64,000 bases of DNA from Bordetella genomosp. 11. GTDB lineage: Bacteria; Pseudomonadota; Gammaproteobacteria; Burkholderiales; Burkholderiaceae_B. A program made the translations under genes and the position numbers. The notes beneath the pieces are model-generated. The model searched no databases and was not told the DNA's origin. It saw nothing but the letters and a program-made list of their open reading frames with translations. The stretch covers positions 620,001 through 684,000 of the forward strand of contig NZ_NEVS01000001.1 of assembly GCF_002261215.1 (NCBI RefSeq). Reading direction: 5' to 3'. Positions 54,950-63,551 of this stretch are shown here, piece after piece (within the stretch, counting starts at the first letter, position 1; each line of letters opens with the position of its first letter).

Positions 54950-55270
54950 ATGAATGATCGAGAATCTTCGGAGTCTAAGGCGGTGGAGAACACGCGAATC
55001 CGATGCGACGCTGTGGAGTATCGGAAGGGCTTCATAGAAGTGCTGGACAACATTCACCAAGGGCTCGTGAACGTTGAAACGTGGCAGGTGGGCGTGCAGG
55101 TGGACATTTCGGCTATGTCCGTGGACGCGTCGGATTGGCAGGAGCATCACATTCAGAGCAATACGGAGCTTGAGCTGACACCTGTGCAGGCTCGGTTAGT
55201 CGCTAATCGCCTTTTGGCCGCCGCTGACGCGGCAGAGTCGTGCAGTGAGGCGTCTGTCTCCCCAAAATGA
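54950..55270 (+). CDS. Uncharacterised 106-aa protein
   Basis: Not recognised. A GAGG site precedes the ATG and the gene follows tniQ2 by 28 bp on the same strand. The sequence is mixed alpha/beta with a central Trp-containing strand (ETWQVGVQVDISAMSV) and a C-terminal helix LTPVQARLVANRLLAAAD. Acidic overall, no cysteine pair for zinc. It may be an accessory transposition protein or cargo. The 268 bp after it carry no gene. Confidence 0.55.
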   Translation: MNDRESSESKAVENTRIRCDAVEYRKGFIEVLDNIHQGLVNVETWQVGVQVDISAMSVDASDWQEHHIQSNTELELTPVQARLVANRLLAAADAAESCSEASVSPK

Positions 55271-55538
55271 TGCTGGAGGAGTCGTGCCGCCTTATCGGCG
55301 TGCATGGGCTGCATACTGGAAAGGCGGGGCGCGATCGGTTGGGCGACGGTGAGTCGTAGAAGCGGTTTGTTAGTCTCACCTCTCGCCATGATCGATTGCA
55401 AGCGCCTCCGCGGGGCCCGCACGAAGGGGCGTTGCGACGGCCGCGATCGGCCAGAAGCGGCCTTTCGACCTCGAATGACAATGCGACCTCATCGCGGCTG
55501 CGTAACTCCCGAATGTGCTTTCCGTCCAGGAAATTGAC

Positions 55539-55940
55539 ATGAACCCGTTACTTGCTGGCGGATGCCTGTGTGGCGCTGTCCAATACTCGGTAAAAGACGA
55601 ATTCGTCTATGCGTTGAACTGCCACTGCTCGAATTGCCGCCGCTCTACTGGCTCGGCATTCAAACCCTTCGCGGGAATAGAGCGCAACAAATTGCGTATA
55701 ACACGGGGCGACGAGGACGTATCAATTTTCGGCGATGAGCATGCCTCACACGACCTGCACTGCAGGAAATGTGGAAGCCTTCTTTTTTCAGTAGTCCGGA
55801 GCGGCGAATACGTTCACGTAACGTTGGGAACGCTAGCCGACACGCCCAGCATTCGTCCCAGTGCCCATATCTTTGTAGGGTCCAAAGCTCCGTGGTATTC
55901 CATAACTGACGATCTGCCGCAATACGACGAATTCGAGTAA
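55539..55940 (+). CDS. GFA/CENP-V family zinc protein
   Basis: 133 aa of the glutathione-dependent formaldehyde-activating enzyme fold. Zinc cysteines: GGCLCGAVQY, CHCSNCRRSTGSAF and CRKCGSLL. Strand-rich C terminus ends DDLPQYDEFE. AGGA lies 8-11 bp before the start. True Gfa activity is often unproven in this broad family; it may be a detoxification or nucleic-acid-linked cargo protein. Confidence 0.85.
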   Translation: MNPLLAGGCLCGAVQYSVKDEFVYALNCHCSNCRRSTGSAFKPFAGIERNKLRITRGDEDVSIFGDEHASHDLHCRKCGSLLFSVVRSGEYVHVTLGTLADTPSIRPSAHIFVGSKAPWYSITDDLPQYDEFE

Positions 55941-56016
55941 GTGGCCGCATCGGGTCGGGAGTTGACGTCGCGCGGCTCCCGGCCAACAGGGGCTATTCGC
56001 TTTAGAATTATTAACC

Positions 56017-56643
56017 ATGCCGGACCTGATCGCTTCTCTCCTAAAGACGCTACCGCAAGGCAGCCCTGGCCTCTTTAACCCTTGGAAAGATCGCTGCGTG
56101 CACGATGCCCTGCATGACGCGAACAAGCAACGCATTGACCGGTTGAGGCAACACCTGGACTGCAAGGCGAGGATGATCCTGGTCGGTGAGGCACCTGGAT
56201 ATCAGGGGTGCCGATATAGCGGGGTAGCATTCACGAGTGAACGTCTCCTCATGGAAGGCAAGGTCCCTCGGATCCAGGCGCCGGAGGAGCGACTGACGGA
56301 CAGACACCGTGCATTTTCTGAACCTTCCGCGACGACTGTGTGGCGCGTTTTAATGGAGTTGGGCCTTCAAGATGAGACGATCCTCTGGAATGCAGTGCAA
56401 CTTCATCCACATCTTCCGGGGGTACCGTGGTCAAACCGCCCACCAACAGCGCATGAGGTCGCGTTGGGTGCTCCTGCACTTCGTCTATTGCGTAAGGCAT
56501 TTCCCCAGGCAACCATTATTCCTATTGGCAAGAAGGCAGAAAGACTACTGGCGGATAGCGGCATTACTGCAGCGCCGTACGTCCGTCACCCTGCCAATGG
56601 GGGGGCCGCAAAGTTTGAAGAGGGACTGCGTGCGGTCGTGTGA
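56017..56643 (+). CDS. Uracil-DNA glycosylase superfamily protein
   Basis: 208 aa. Two superfamily motifs are present: water-activating LVGEAPGYQGCRYSGVAFT near residue 55 and the late HPANGG near residue 193; NAVQLHP lies between. No Cys cluster for an iron-sulfur site is apparent, so it is unlike UDG families 4 and 5. Possibly DNA repair or DNA-base surveillance carried by the transposon. Ends 302 bp before the convergent NACHT gene. Confidence 0.78.
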   Translation: MPDLIASLLKTLPQGSPGLFNPWKDRCVHDALHDANKQRIDRLRQHLDCKARMILVGEAPGYQGCRYSGVAFTSERLLMEGKVPRIQAPEERLTDRHRAFSEPSATTVWRVLMELGLQDETILWNAVQLHPHLPGVPWSNRPPTAHEVALGAPALRLLRKAFPQATIIPIGKKAERLLADSGITAAPYVRHPANGGAAKFEEGLRAVV

Positions 56644-56945
56644 GTTCAATAAATGCAGCCTTGCTTCAAATTGGCGCAATGGATCGCCGTCGAGGTCACC
56701 GATAGACCCCTTTCGGCCAAGAGCCGCCGCTCAACATGCGAGCTCTGATTGCACAATCCAAAAATGCGAGCGCCCAGGCCGACCTTCCGAACGGCATGCG
56801 AACAAGTGTCACGATGATTGCAGCAGTAGTTATACCGTCACGAATGATAGTGGTTGGCAGCAAGAGAAGCAGTCGCTCAGTCCGACATGACGTGTGTTCG
56901 AGATATTAAAGCTGCTAGTCGCCATTCTCGAATGACATTTCAGTT
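56644..56945. other. Non-coding gap between convergent cargo genes
   Basis: 302 bp between the UDG-like and NACHT genes. No ORF, repeat or terminator hairpin stands out. Confidence 0.4.
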
Positions 56946-59216
56946 TTACCACTGCTTGAACATATCCTGCCAGAAGGCAAGGACGTCATTGTCAGAGCCA
57001 TCCCCCATAGCACCGGCAATCAACGAATCCTGCGTCTTGTTGAGTCGGTATAGTGTCCGCGAACCGCTTCGCTGTTTATCTGCTGCCGTCCAGATACCAT
57101 GTTTCGCTCCTATCGGAAGAACGTCCGTTCGAAGCTTACGGTTCTCTAGATCCTCTTCGGAGAAATAAATTGATCTAGATGCAAGCCTAACGACTCGTTC
57201 GACATTTTCAAGAACTCGACGCTCGCGTTGGTCCAGTGAGCGTAGTGGCTGGCTGCCGGTATCTAGCAAACCAAGGTTTTCCAGAAATTGCTTATCTTGA
57301 GCAGCTCTGTAGAGAACGAACTCATTGCCATCCCTACGCACTCGCATACCGATGATCTCTTCTCCTAATCTAAGTCCTTGAAATCTAACGTTGGTGTTGT
57401 CATCGACCAGTGGCAGGCGGAAAGTGCAGTCCTCAAAGGTGGTTTGATCTGCGCACATCCCGGTCATATCCACTTCGTCAAACTTGCAGGCCAAAAATAT
57501 CAGTCCATTTGCACGCACGCCGGATAAATCAGTTCCGGAAAATACTGCGTGCGATACCGTTAGCGGTCTGATACTCTCCGGCGAATGCTTCAGCGCGCCT
57601 CCGATGAGAGAGCCGCGGTTCGTATTAATTAAATCTGAAGCAGCTGACTCGCCAGGGGGGGACGACAAAATACTTAAATAACGACCAAGTTCTTCGTCAT
57701 CCTTCAAGAGCCAAGCGCACTGGCGCGCTAGCGTGGCCGGTAAAACTGTCCGGCTCAGCAGGCGGGCCAACTCTTTCGGAGACCCTGCGAGCACTGTGTT
57801 TTTAAAGTAGTTTCCAAGGAAGAAACTAAAGTAAATTTCATGGCGAAACGAAAGCTTTCGAGCGCCTTCACCGAGCTCGATAACGGCGTTACTAGAGAGT
57901 TTCCCAAGCAGCGCTCTGGCCTTGCTCTTATCAATTCCCAAGTGTTCTAGAGTCATGTCTGCTAGGAGCACGAGCGTCTCGTCATCGAGCGTTCTTGTCT
58001 CCTGCCACCACATCTCTTCCGCCACGGCGGCGAAGAGTTGCTCAAACTGGCGTTCGTCGAGAATTTGATCTCCCTGTGCTCCCAACAGCTTTTCTTTTAT
58101 CTCGCGCTGAACAAGTGCTCGGATGGCGGCTTCTACAATGGAGCCATTGGTTCTAGAGGTTGTTCCCTGTTCCTTAAGTAAGCTGGCATACGCAGCTGTG
58201 AGAAGCGGACTAGAAAGAATTTCGTCCGCCCCTGCACCGATGTGTCGTTGGGCCATCGCGTAAAGATCGACCTCGCGTACATCGTCAGGATCACTGAGTA
58301 GGTACTTCGCTGCACCCAGCTTCTGCAGTAGCTGCTGTGTAGCTTCTCGGTCCCACGGCAGAAGATGAATGTTATGGATAACGATGTTGACAGAAGTCGA
58401 AGCGCCTGAAAGGCGCGCGGCCGCTCGGCTCAAAGCTGACTGCTGATAGAAGGTTGATCGCGCCGAAGTGACTACTGTCCCTTGGCCCTCCAAGCGGAAA
58501 AGGAACGCCTCAAGAGAGGCGAACGCCTCCGCATATCCGCCGGAACCGAGTAATTCGTCGAAGCCATCAATTACGGGAACGACCAGCCCAAGACGGGTTA
58601 AGACGGCCAGTGACTGATAGCGAAAATTGGAATTTAAGTCGTCAAGAATCAGTGCAACAGCCTCGTCCAGCCTAGATAACGCACGTCCCTGTGCATCTAT
58701 GTAAAGGTAAAGGAAGTCGCCTCTCCCGCTCGCAAAATCGGCGGCTTGTTTTTGAGTAAGGTCTATCAGGCTGGTGCTCTTCCCATCACCCGCACGACCT
58801 TGCAAGAAGACGAGGGACGTGCGCTGGGCGTCTGCACCCGCTATTTCCCTAAGTGCCTGTTCGAACGTAGTGACAGATCCCTCGTCCTCAACGCGCACCT
58901 TTGCCGGAATGATCTCAGTGGGGTAATTGCTCTTCAGAATCGCCAGACTTCGCTCTATTTCCTCAGCGAGCCATGCTAAGGCTCCCATCTCCTCTGAGGC
59001 AAAGAAATCGGGGTACGTAAATTCCTCACCATTGAACGCGACACGTTCCGGAACATCGCCGCTGCCGAGTTCGAGCACCTTGAGCACGCAGACTTTGCGC
59101 CTCCAAGTCCATCGAAACTCATCGCCGTTGCACTCGATTTGCGTCCGAGAGTCCGCGAATGCTACGAGGTCCCGACGAACTCGGTCTTCGACATTTGGCG
59201 TCATACTAGAGGTCAT
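56946..59216 (-). CDS. NACHT-type STAND NTPase
   Basis: 756 aa. An N-terminal region (1-125) of unknown fold precedes a NACHT module: Walker A FLQGRAGDGKSTSLI near residue 140, Walker B LVVPVIDGFDELLGSGG near 215, sensor VVTSARSTF. Then come a winged-helix/ARM-like part and a C-terminal region containing short pentapeptide-like stretches (FSGTDLSGVRANGLIFLACKFDEVDMTG in pieces) and a final unassigned domain. Such proteins are signal-sensing ATPases, many with antiphage roles. Start ATG 59216 has AAGGAG before it and overlaps the NYN stop by 11 bp, so the two are coupled. Confidence 0.82.
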   Translation of the reverse strand: MTSSMTPNVEDRVRRDLVAFADSRTQIECNGDEFRWTWRRKVCVLKVLELGSGDVPERVAFNGEEFTYPDFFASEEMGALAWLAEEIERSLAILKSNYPTEIIPAKVRVEDEGSVTTFEQALREIAGADAQRTSLVFLQGRAGDGKSTSLIDLTQKQAADFASGRGDFLYLYIDAQGRALSRLDEAVALILDDLNSNFRYQSLAVLTRLGLVVPVIDGFDELLGSGGYAEAFASLEAFLFRLEGQGTVVTSARSTFYQQSALSRAAARLSGASTSVNIVIHNIHLLPWDREATQQLLQKLGAAKYLLSDPDDVREVDLYAMAQRHIGAGADEILSSPLLTAAYASLLKEQGTTSRTNGSIVEAAIRALVQREIKEKLLGAQGDQILDERQFEQLFAAVAEEMWWQETRTLDDETLVLLADMTLEHLGIDKSKARALLGKLSSNAVIELGEGARKLSFRHEIYFSFFLGNYFKNTVLAGSPKELARLLSRTVLPATLARQCAWLLKDDEELGRYLSILSSPPGESAASDLINTNRGSLIGGALKHSPESIRPLTVSHAVFSGTDLSGVRANGLIFLACKFDEVDMTGMCADQTTFEDCTFRLPLVDDNTNVRFQGLRLGEEIIGMRVRRDGNEFVLYRAAQDKQFLENLGLLDTGSQPLRSLDQRERRVLENVERVVRLASRSIYFSEEDLENRKLRTDVLPIGAKHGIWTAADKQRSGSRTLYRLNKTQDSLIAGAMGDGSDNDVLAFWQDMFKQW

Positions 59217-59952
59217 GGATATCAACTCCTTCCAATTGCAGCATTCGGTCATACCTCCCGACGCGTGAAGAATAGTTCAATCGGGCCAGCGCCATTGTGC
59301 ATTTCCGATTGCTCTGAAACAGCAGTCCGGGGAGGAGGTCTTCATCTGCCGATAAGATGACAACCTGATCATAAAGGCCGGATGAACCAGCGATCACTGC
59401 ATCTGCGACCAACAACGTATCGACGAGCTTTTGACCGCGCCGGCTCGCCACATCGCGAAGGAGCCCGGGGCAGTCGGATTCTGGGCACTTACCGCGAATC
59501 CAGCATTTAAGCGTCTGCACGGCTGGGCACCGATCGCTCCCTGTGGCTCTCATACACGTCGCCAAATCGCTGACTTTTCCCTCTGGGCGATTCCAGGCCT
59601 CCGTGCGGAGCGTCGCTTCAAAACGCATTTCCCCGCGAAAAAGCGGCGCGTACGCGATATTGAAATTCAAGCGCTGCCCGCTGAGTTGTCGGGGGTGCGC
59701 TGAGATGCATTGGACTACCATGTTATGCAGGTCCGTCGGGTCACCCGAAACCGACTCAAACCAGCCGCCATAAAAGCGAAAACTAAATTCGGCCCGCATG
59801 CCGGGTTTGCGGAGTTTGGAAACCACGCCGCCGACCATCTCATCGAATACATCCCTGTAATCGGCCAAGCTGGGATTGCCTCGGCCCATTGCACGCTCCA
59901 AACGATCGTTTCGGCAGTTGTCGAAATCAACCAATACAGTAATGTGTCCCAT
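59206..59952 (-). CDS. NYN domain (PIN-like) nuclease
   Basis: 248 aa. NYN/PIN fold acidic residues are visible: VLVDFDNC at the N terminus, then the signature KLVDTLLVADAV and ILSADEDLLPGL. A Cys-rich insert (DRCP, CWIRGKCPESDCP) may bind zinc. NYN proteins are metal-dependent ribonucleases. The stop overlaps the NACHT gene start, so the two are expressed together and probably function together: nuclease effector with STAND sensor (inference). Confidence 0.8.
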   Translation of the reverse strand: MGHITVLVDFDNCRNDRLERAMGRGNPSLADYRDVFDEMVGGVVSKLRKPGMRAEFSFRFYGGWFESVSGDPTDLHNMVVQCISAHPRQLSGQRLNFNIAYAPLFRGEMRFEATLRTEAWNRPEGKVSDLATCMRATGSDRCPAVQTLKCWIRGKCPESDCPGLLRDVASRRGQKLVDTLLVADAVIAGSSGLYDQVVILSADEDLLPGLLFQSNRKCTMALARLNYSSRVGRYDRMLQLEGVDIHDL

Positions 59953-60001
59953 TGTTGACGACGCTCTTTCTCGTATTGTGTGGCATTGCCGAGGTACGGC
60001 T

Positions 60002-60352
60002 TCACCAACTTTTGATTATGCGCTGACCCAACGCGGTATGCCCTGCCTTTTGTAGAAAGAATCTTACCGCAACTGGCGCCGTTTTCCGGGAGCGCTCTCC
60101 GCCTTGATACCCCCAAGAACGCGGCCGCCGTTCATCTTCGCTTAAGGAGCTTTTTCTAAGCTTCTCGAAGGTCGCTGTGTCAAACTCGAGTTCCATCGAA
60201 GCGAAGAGTGTGTTCACTGTTCGACGAGCGAGGGCAACGAGCGGCTCCTGATTGCGCAATCTAACAGACCGCCGTCCAGAGTCCGGCTTGTGAAAGGAAT
60301 GGAGGTTCGCTCCCGACATGACGCCAGTCGGCATCATTGAGGCGACACACAT
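60002..60352 (-). CDS. Small ORF upstream of NYN, 116 aa
   Basis: Not recognised. Basic, with a helical middle (LVALARRTVNTLFASMELEFD) and a Lys/Arg-rich C terminus (LGQRIIKSW). It lies 7 bp after the next upstream ORF and 49 bp before the NYN gene, all on the minus strand. No strong ribosome site is seen; several internal ATGs are possible starts. Coding status is moderate and rests on operon position. Confidence 0.4.
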   Translation of the reverse strand: MCVASMMPTGVMSGANLHSFHKPDSGRRSVRLRNQEPLVALARRTVNTLFASMELEFDTATFEKLRKSSLSEDERRPRSWGYQGGERSRKTAPVAVRFFLQKAGHTALGQRIIKSW

Positions 60353-60358
60353 AATTGT

Positions 60359-60634
60359 CTAGAGATCAGGCGGCTTGACTGAAATGAAGGAAGCATGCAC
60401 TGGACTCCAGATGAGCCCATCCAAGCTAGTAATCCATCTTGAGCGGACGATGGAGCGCCTACCACTCGACAGCTCTTGAGTTCCAGATATTGTGATCGCT
60501 GCCTTCAAATGACCGGCTGAATACGGGCCGAACTGGCACTCATCTGGGTTGAGGAAGGGCTTCCAGCAACGAGAAAATTGCCGCCCTCCTCCTTGCGACC
60601 CCCCACTAGAAGGCGTTCCTCGGCGTTCAGACAT
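60359..60634 (-). CDS. Small ORF at head of the NYN-NACHT operon, about 91 aa
   Basis: Not recognised. Gly/Ser-rich N terminus then alternating hydrophobic and charged residues (LKAAITISGTQELSSGRRSIVRS), which could form a small beta-rich domain. ATG 60634 is assumed; an upstream ATG at 60676 is possible. It is the first frame of a four-ORF minus-strand run. Coding status uncertain. Confidence 0.35.
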   Translation of the reverse strand: MSERRGTPSSGGSQGGGRQFSRCWKPFLNPDECQFGPYSAGHLKAAITISGTQELSSGRRSIVRSRWITSLDGLIWSPVHASFISVKPPDL

Positions 60635-60810
60635 CGTTCGTTCGCCATAGCAATGCATTGGACAAAACGTGGGCATCTGCCTTAACTTGCGAGGTTGGCG
60701 CGAACGGGAAACTATGAAGGCGCGGAAACGGAGATAGCACCGGAACGTCCGCTTCGGGGAAGCGCGAAGGACCGCTCTGGGTCGTCAGCGGGCGTCCACG
60801 CGTAGTTCGC

Positions 60811-60946
60811 AAATTTCCAAGTTGGGTGAAAACTCACTCGCAAAATTCCGTCGTCGATGACACGCCAGTTCCAGAGTGGATGATGCGATCTGTGTAAGTC
60901 GTTGATCTATAAGGAGGCGTGGTTCCAAATTGACCGGACATCGACA
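60811..60946 (-). repeat. Transposon right end with TnsB-type sites
   Basis: Terminal TGTCGA read on the minus strand from 60946, followed by TCAATTTGGAA at 60923-60933. Further inverted sites: TTCCAAGTTGG at 60815-60825 and AATTCC...ATGACA at 60844-60862. All are opposite in orientation to the left-end sites, with wider spacing, as in the asymmetric ends of Tn7. Confidence 0.78.
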
Positions 60947-60951
60947 CGAGG
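60947..60951. repeat. Target site duplication CGAGG, right copy
   Basis: Identical to the pentamer before the left end at 42400-42404. Confidence 0.85.
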
Positions 60952-61306
60952 GCCGTCGAAATTCACCTGACTTAGGGCTTCGGTCAGCCGGCTCGGGATT
61001 GGGGAATTTCAGCTATACGAGCATTGGCGCGGGCTCTGGCCCTATTTCGCTCCCGAAGGCCCATTTCGTGATGTGCAGGACGCCGGGGGATTGCTAAAGA
61101 GGTGCCGTCTTTCCAGATCTGAGACTTCCTCTCTGCTGCCACGGCGCCGTAAGTACCGACCATTGCACCCCTCCATCTCTCGAACTCAAATAGGGTGTTG
61201 GGTGACTGGCTGAATCCGCAATCGCTATAAATTGGGGGGTTACCCCCAACTACTGGTCATATTCAAAGAGGAAGAAAGTCGTGTTGGATTGGAGGAGGAC
61301 CTAGCC
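60952..61306. other. Flank between transposon and tctB-like gene
   Basis: About 355 bp outside the transposon. No ORF is convincing. A GGAGGAGG ribosome site lies at 61290-61297 just before the next gene. Confidence 0.4.
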
Positions 61307-62221
61307 ATGCGTCCTTACCGTAATCAGGATTGCGCGGCCGGGTTGATGTTCGCCGCTTTCGGAGCGGGCTTCGCCTGGAAAGCTTTGAGCTACCCGCTGG
61401 GAACCGCCGGCCGGATGGGGCCCGGTTACCTTCCGTTCTGGCTGGGTGTCATGTTGGTCCTGCTGGGGGCGGCCATCCTGATCAGGTCGTTCTTCAAGAA
61501 TGTTCATGAGAGACGCATCCCAGCATTCAACTGGGGAATCTTGATCTTGGCGCTTGGGCCGTGGGTGCTAAGCAAGGCGTTTCAAACTCTGTTCGATCCC
61601 AGTCTTGTCTCTTCCTTTCCATTCAAATTGGGACCTCCGGAATTCTTTTCGTGGCTGGTGCTTAATCTGACGTGTGCAGCGGCGTTGGCTCGCGGATCGT
61701 TGCTCAAGGCGATAGCGATGGTGGTTCTGGGACTGTTGTTGGGTCTGGTGGGCACCGACGTCAGTTCCGGTGTGGTGCGCTTCGCCTTCGGCATTGACGC
61801 CTTGCAACACGGTATCCCTCCGGCCAGCGTGTTGCTGGGCGCGCTGGGAATCGGCCTGTGGGCCAAGCTGCCGCGCTCGCGTTATCGCACGGTGTTCTTG
61901 GGCGCCGTGCTGGTTGCCGCGATCGGCATCTACTGGCGGCTGAATTTCGATACGTTCTTCATTTGTGCCACAGCCGCATTCGGTGCCGCCGGTTATCTGT
62001 GGAATAGGCTCAATTGCGTAAGCGCCCCGTTGTTTTTCGGTTTGGTATATGGCCCGCTTGTGGAAGAAAACTTCCGCCGATCGCTGCTGTTGTCGCGCGG
62101 GGATTTTTCCAGTTTTGCCTTGCGGCCGCTGTCCGCCACGTCGCTGGCGCTGAGCATGGCGATCTGCGCGGCATCGCTATTCATGTGGAAGAAACGATCG
62201 ATGCGACTGGCAAGTGCCTGA
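61307..62221 (+). CDS. TctB-TctA chimeric membrane protein (internally deleted)
   Basis: 304 aa. Residues 1-85 are TctB-like (NQDCAAGLMFAAFGAGFAWKA, GPGYLPFWLGVMLVLLGAAI). Residues from about 105 on look like TctA: KLGPPEFFSWLVLNLTCAAALARGSLLKAIAM and LVGTDVSSGVVRFAFG, then after a jump the TctA C terminus LVYGPLVEENFRRSLLLSRGDF. A full TctB-TctA pair needs about 650 residues, so a deletion fused them in frame. The strong ribosome site and open frame suggest expression, but transport function is doubtful. Start 61307. Confidence 0.72.
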   Translation: MRPYRNQDCAAGLMFAAFGAGFAWKALSYPLGTAGRMGPGYLPFWLGVMLVLLGAAILIRSFFKNVHERRIPAFNWGILILALGPWVLSKAFQTLFDPSLVSSFPFKLGPPEFFSWLVLNLTCAAALARGSLLKAIAMVVLGLLLGLVGTDVSSGVVRFAFGIDALQHGIPPASVLLGALGIGLWAKLPRSRYRTVFLGAVLVAAIGIYWRLNFDTFFICATAAFGAAGYLWNRLNCVSAPLFFGLVYGPLVEENFRRSLLLSRGDFSSFALRPLSATSLALSMAICAASLFMWKKRSMRLASA

Positions 62222-62738
62222 CTATCCGCGGTGCTCCTTATCGCGCCCGCTGCGGCCGGTTTCGGCGATGAAACGATCCTATAGTGGTCGGCTTGGCGTT
62301 GGAGAATGCCGCGACCAAGGATGTCTTGAGTCGAGAATCCTGATGCCGTCGGCCAGGCGCGAAGTGGTGGCACAGCGAGTGCAAGCCAAGCTCCCAGCAC
62401 GCGCGCTCGGCGCGTATGAACCTGAATGGTTGTCTTCGAATGAAGAGCTTTGAGTTCGAGGGGGGACGATGAATCAGGTAGCGGTGGTGAGTGGTGGCCG
62501 ATCTGAGCGTATCGAACGAGGTTGAGCGCGTACGGCACGCGTCCGCACGCGGGCCCAGAGCTTGGAGGGAAACGTTAGTCATCTTGGGCCAGTCGTTTCG
62601 ATAATTTTTGGGCCTGTTTCACCAATACCCCGGTGGGGTAACTTAGCGTCATGAGATGGGTCGCGGCCGAAGGCGATAGGCGACCCGGGGCGCGCCGGCC
62701 GCGACGCTACTCATCACCAACGACAGGAACGAACTGAG
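62222..62738. other. Intergenic stretch after the Tct chimera
   Basis: 517 bp with only overlapping weak frames. Nothing supports a gene. A GC-rich inverted patch near 62690 precedes the AhpD-like gene. Confidence 0.4.
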
Positions 62739-63185
62739 ATGACCCGCTTGAATTGGCAAGAGATCGCACCTGACGGCGCGAAGGCACTTTTCGGTATACA
62801 CCATTACGTCACGAAGAAGACGGACCTTCCGGAGGAACTCGTGCATCTCGTGTTCCTACGCGTTTCGCAAATCAACGGCTGCGCCCACTGCATCGACATG
62901 CATAGCCGCGATCTCAGGAAAACCATGTCGATCGACAAGATCACGTTGGTACCGGTGTGGGACGAGGTGCCTCATTTATTCTCTGACCAGGAGCGCGCCG
63001 CGCTGGCTTGGGCAGAGGAGGTGACTCGCGTCAGCGAAACGCATGCCTCCGATGAGGCGTATGCCGCCGTCTCGGCACAATTCACCCCTAAAGACCTGGT
63101 CGACCTCACGATCACGATCGCCGCAATGAACGCCTTCAACCGATTGGGAGCGCCATTTCGGCTTCCCGTCGCCGCCAAGCCGTGA
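62739..63185 (+). CDS. AhpD-like / carboxymuconolactone decarboxylase family protein
   Basis: 148 aa. Helical AhpD fold with the redox motif NGCAHCIDMHSRDL (C-x2-C-x3-H) near residue 46, preceded by the conserved ELVHLVFLRVSQ helix and followed by ERAALAWAEEVTRV and LTITIAAMNAFNRLGAPF. Likely an alkylhydroperoxidase-type disulfide reductase protecting against peroxides, cytoplasmic. The physiological partner is unknown. Confidence 0.9.
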   Translation: MTRLNWQEIAPDGAKALFGIHHYVTKKTDLPEELVHLVFLRVSQINGCAHCIDMHSRDLRKTMSIDKITLVPVWDEVPHLFSDQERAALAWAEEVTRVSETHASDEAYAAVSAQFTPKDLVDLTITIAAMNAFNRLGAPFRLPVAAKP

Positions 63186-63551
63186 TCTGGCTCGAACGTG
63201 CACCCGCATCTATGAGACGACAGGTTTACGTTTAGCTGGTAGACGCGACTCAACACTCGCGGCAAGTTCAATACATGACCTGAAGCAATACCTCGACGCG
63301 CCTCTGGATTCGTACCGGTGAAATTCAGGCGCGGCATCCGCTGCCGTGATTCGCTGGTTAAAGCTGGAAGAAGCATGAGTCCAGGGCCTCTGAAATAGAG
63401 TTGGACGAACAGAGTTGGATGCTCAATACACGGTGCCCCGTGGCCTCATTGCCATCAGTTCGCCTGGCGGCGCAATGCGCGATGACTGAAAGCAGACCGC
63501 CCAGGAAGTTGACGTATCATGCGATTCGCCCGCTTCTGGCTACCATCGCTC
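63186..63551. other. Intergenic region before the beta-lactamase
   Basis: 366 bp without a convincing gene. A TTGACG hexamer near 63513 could be a -35 box for the downstream gene, but no clear -10 was found. Confidence 0.35.

Larger units (their letters stand above)
42405..60946. mobile_element. Complete Tn7-like transposon (TnsABC plus two TniQ)
   Basis: 18,542-bp element. Both termini begin TGTCGA and share TGTCGA-N7-TCAA-N-TTGGAA; the flanks carry CGAGG on both sides. It encodes XRE regulator, TnsA, TnsB, TnsC, TniQ, TniQ, and cargo on both sides. Base composition is visibly less GC-rich than the flanking chromosome. No tnsE, cas genes or CRISPR array are seen. The core genes sit in the middle instead of next to an end, so cargo lies both left (42.6-48.3 kb) and right (54.9-60.6 kb). 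Confidence 0.92.

Noticed and set aside
54922..56945. CRISPR array or guide for an RNA-guided Tn7-like system
   Set aside because: No regularly spaced repeats and no cas gene are present anywhere in the element.
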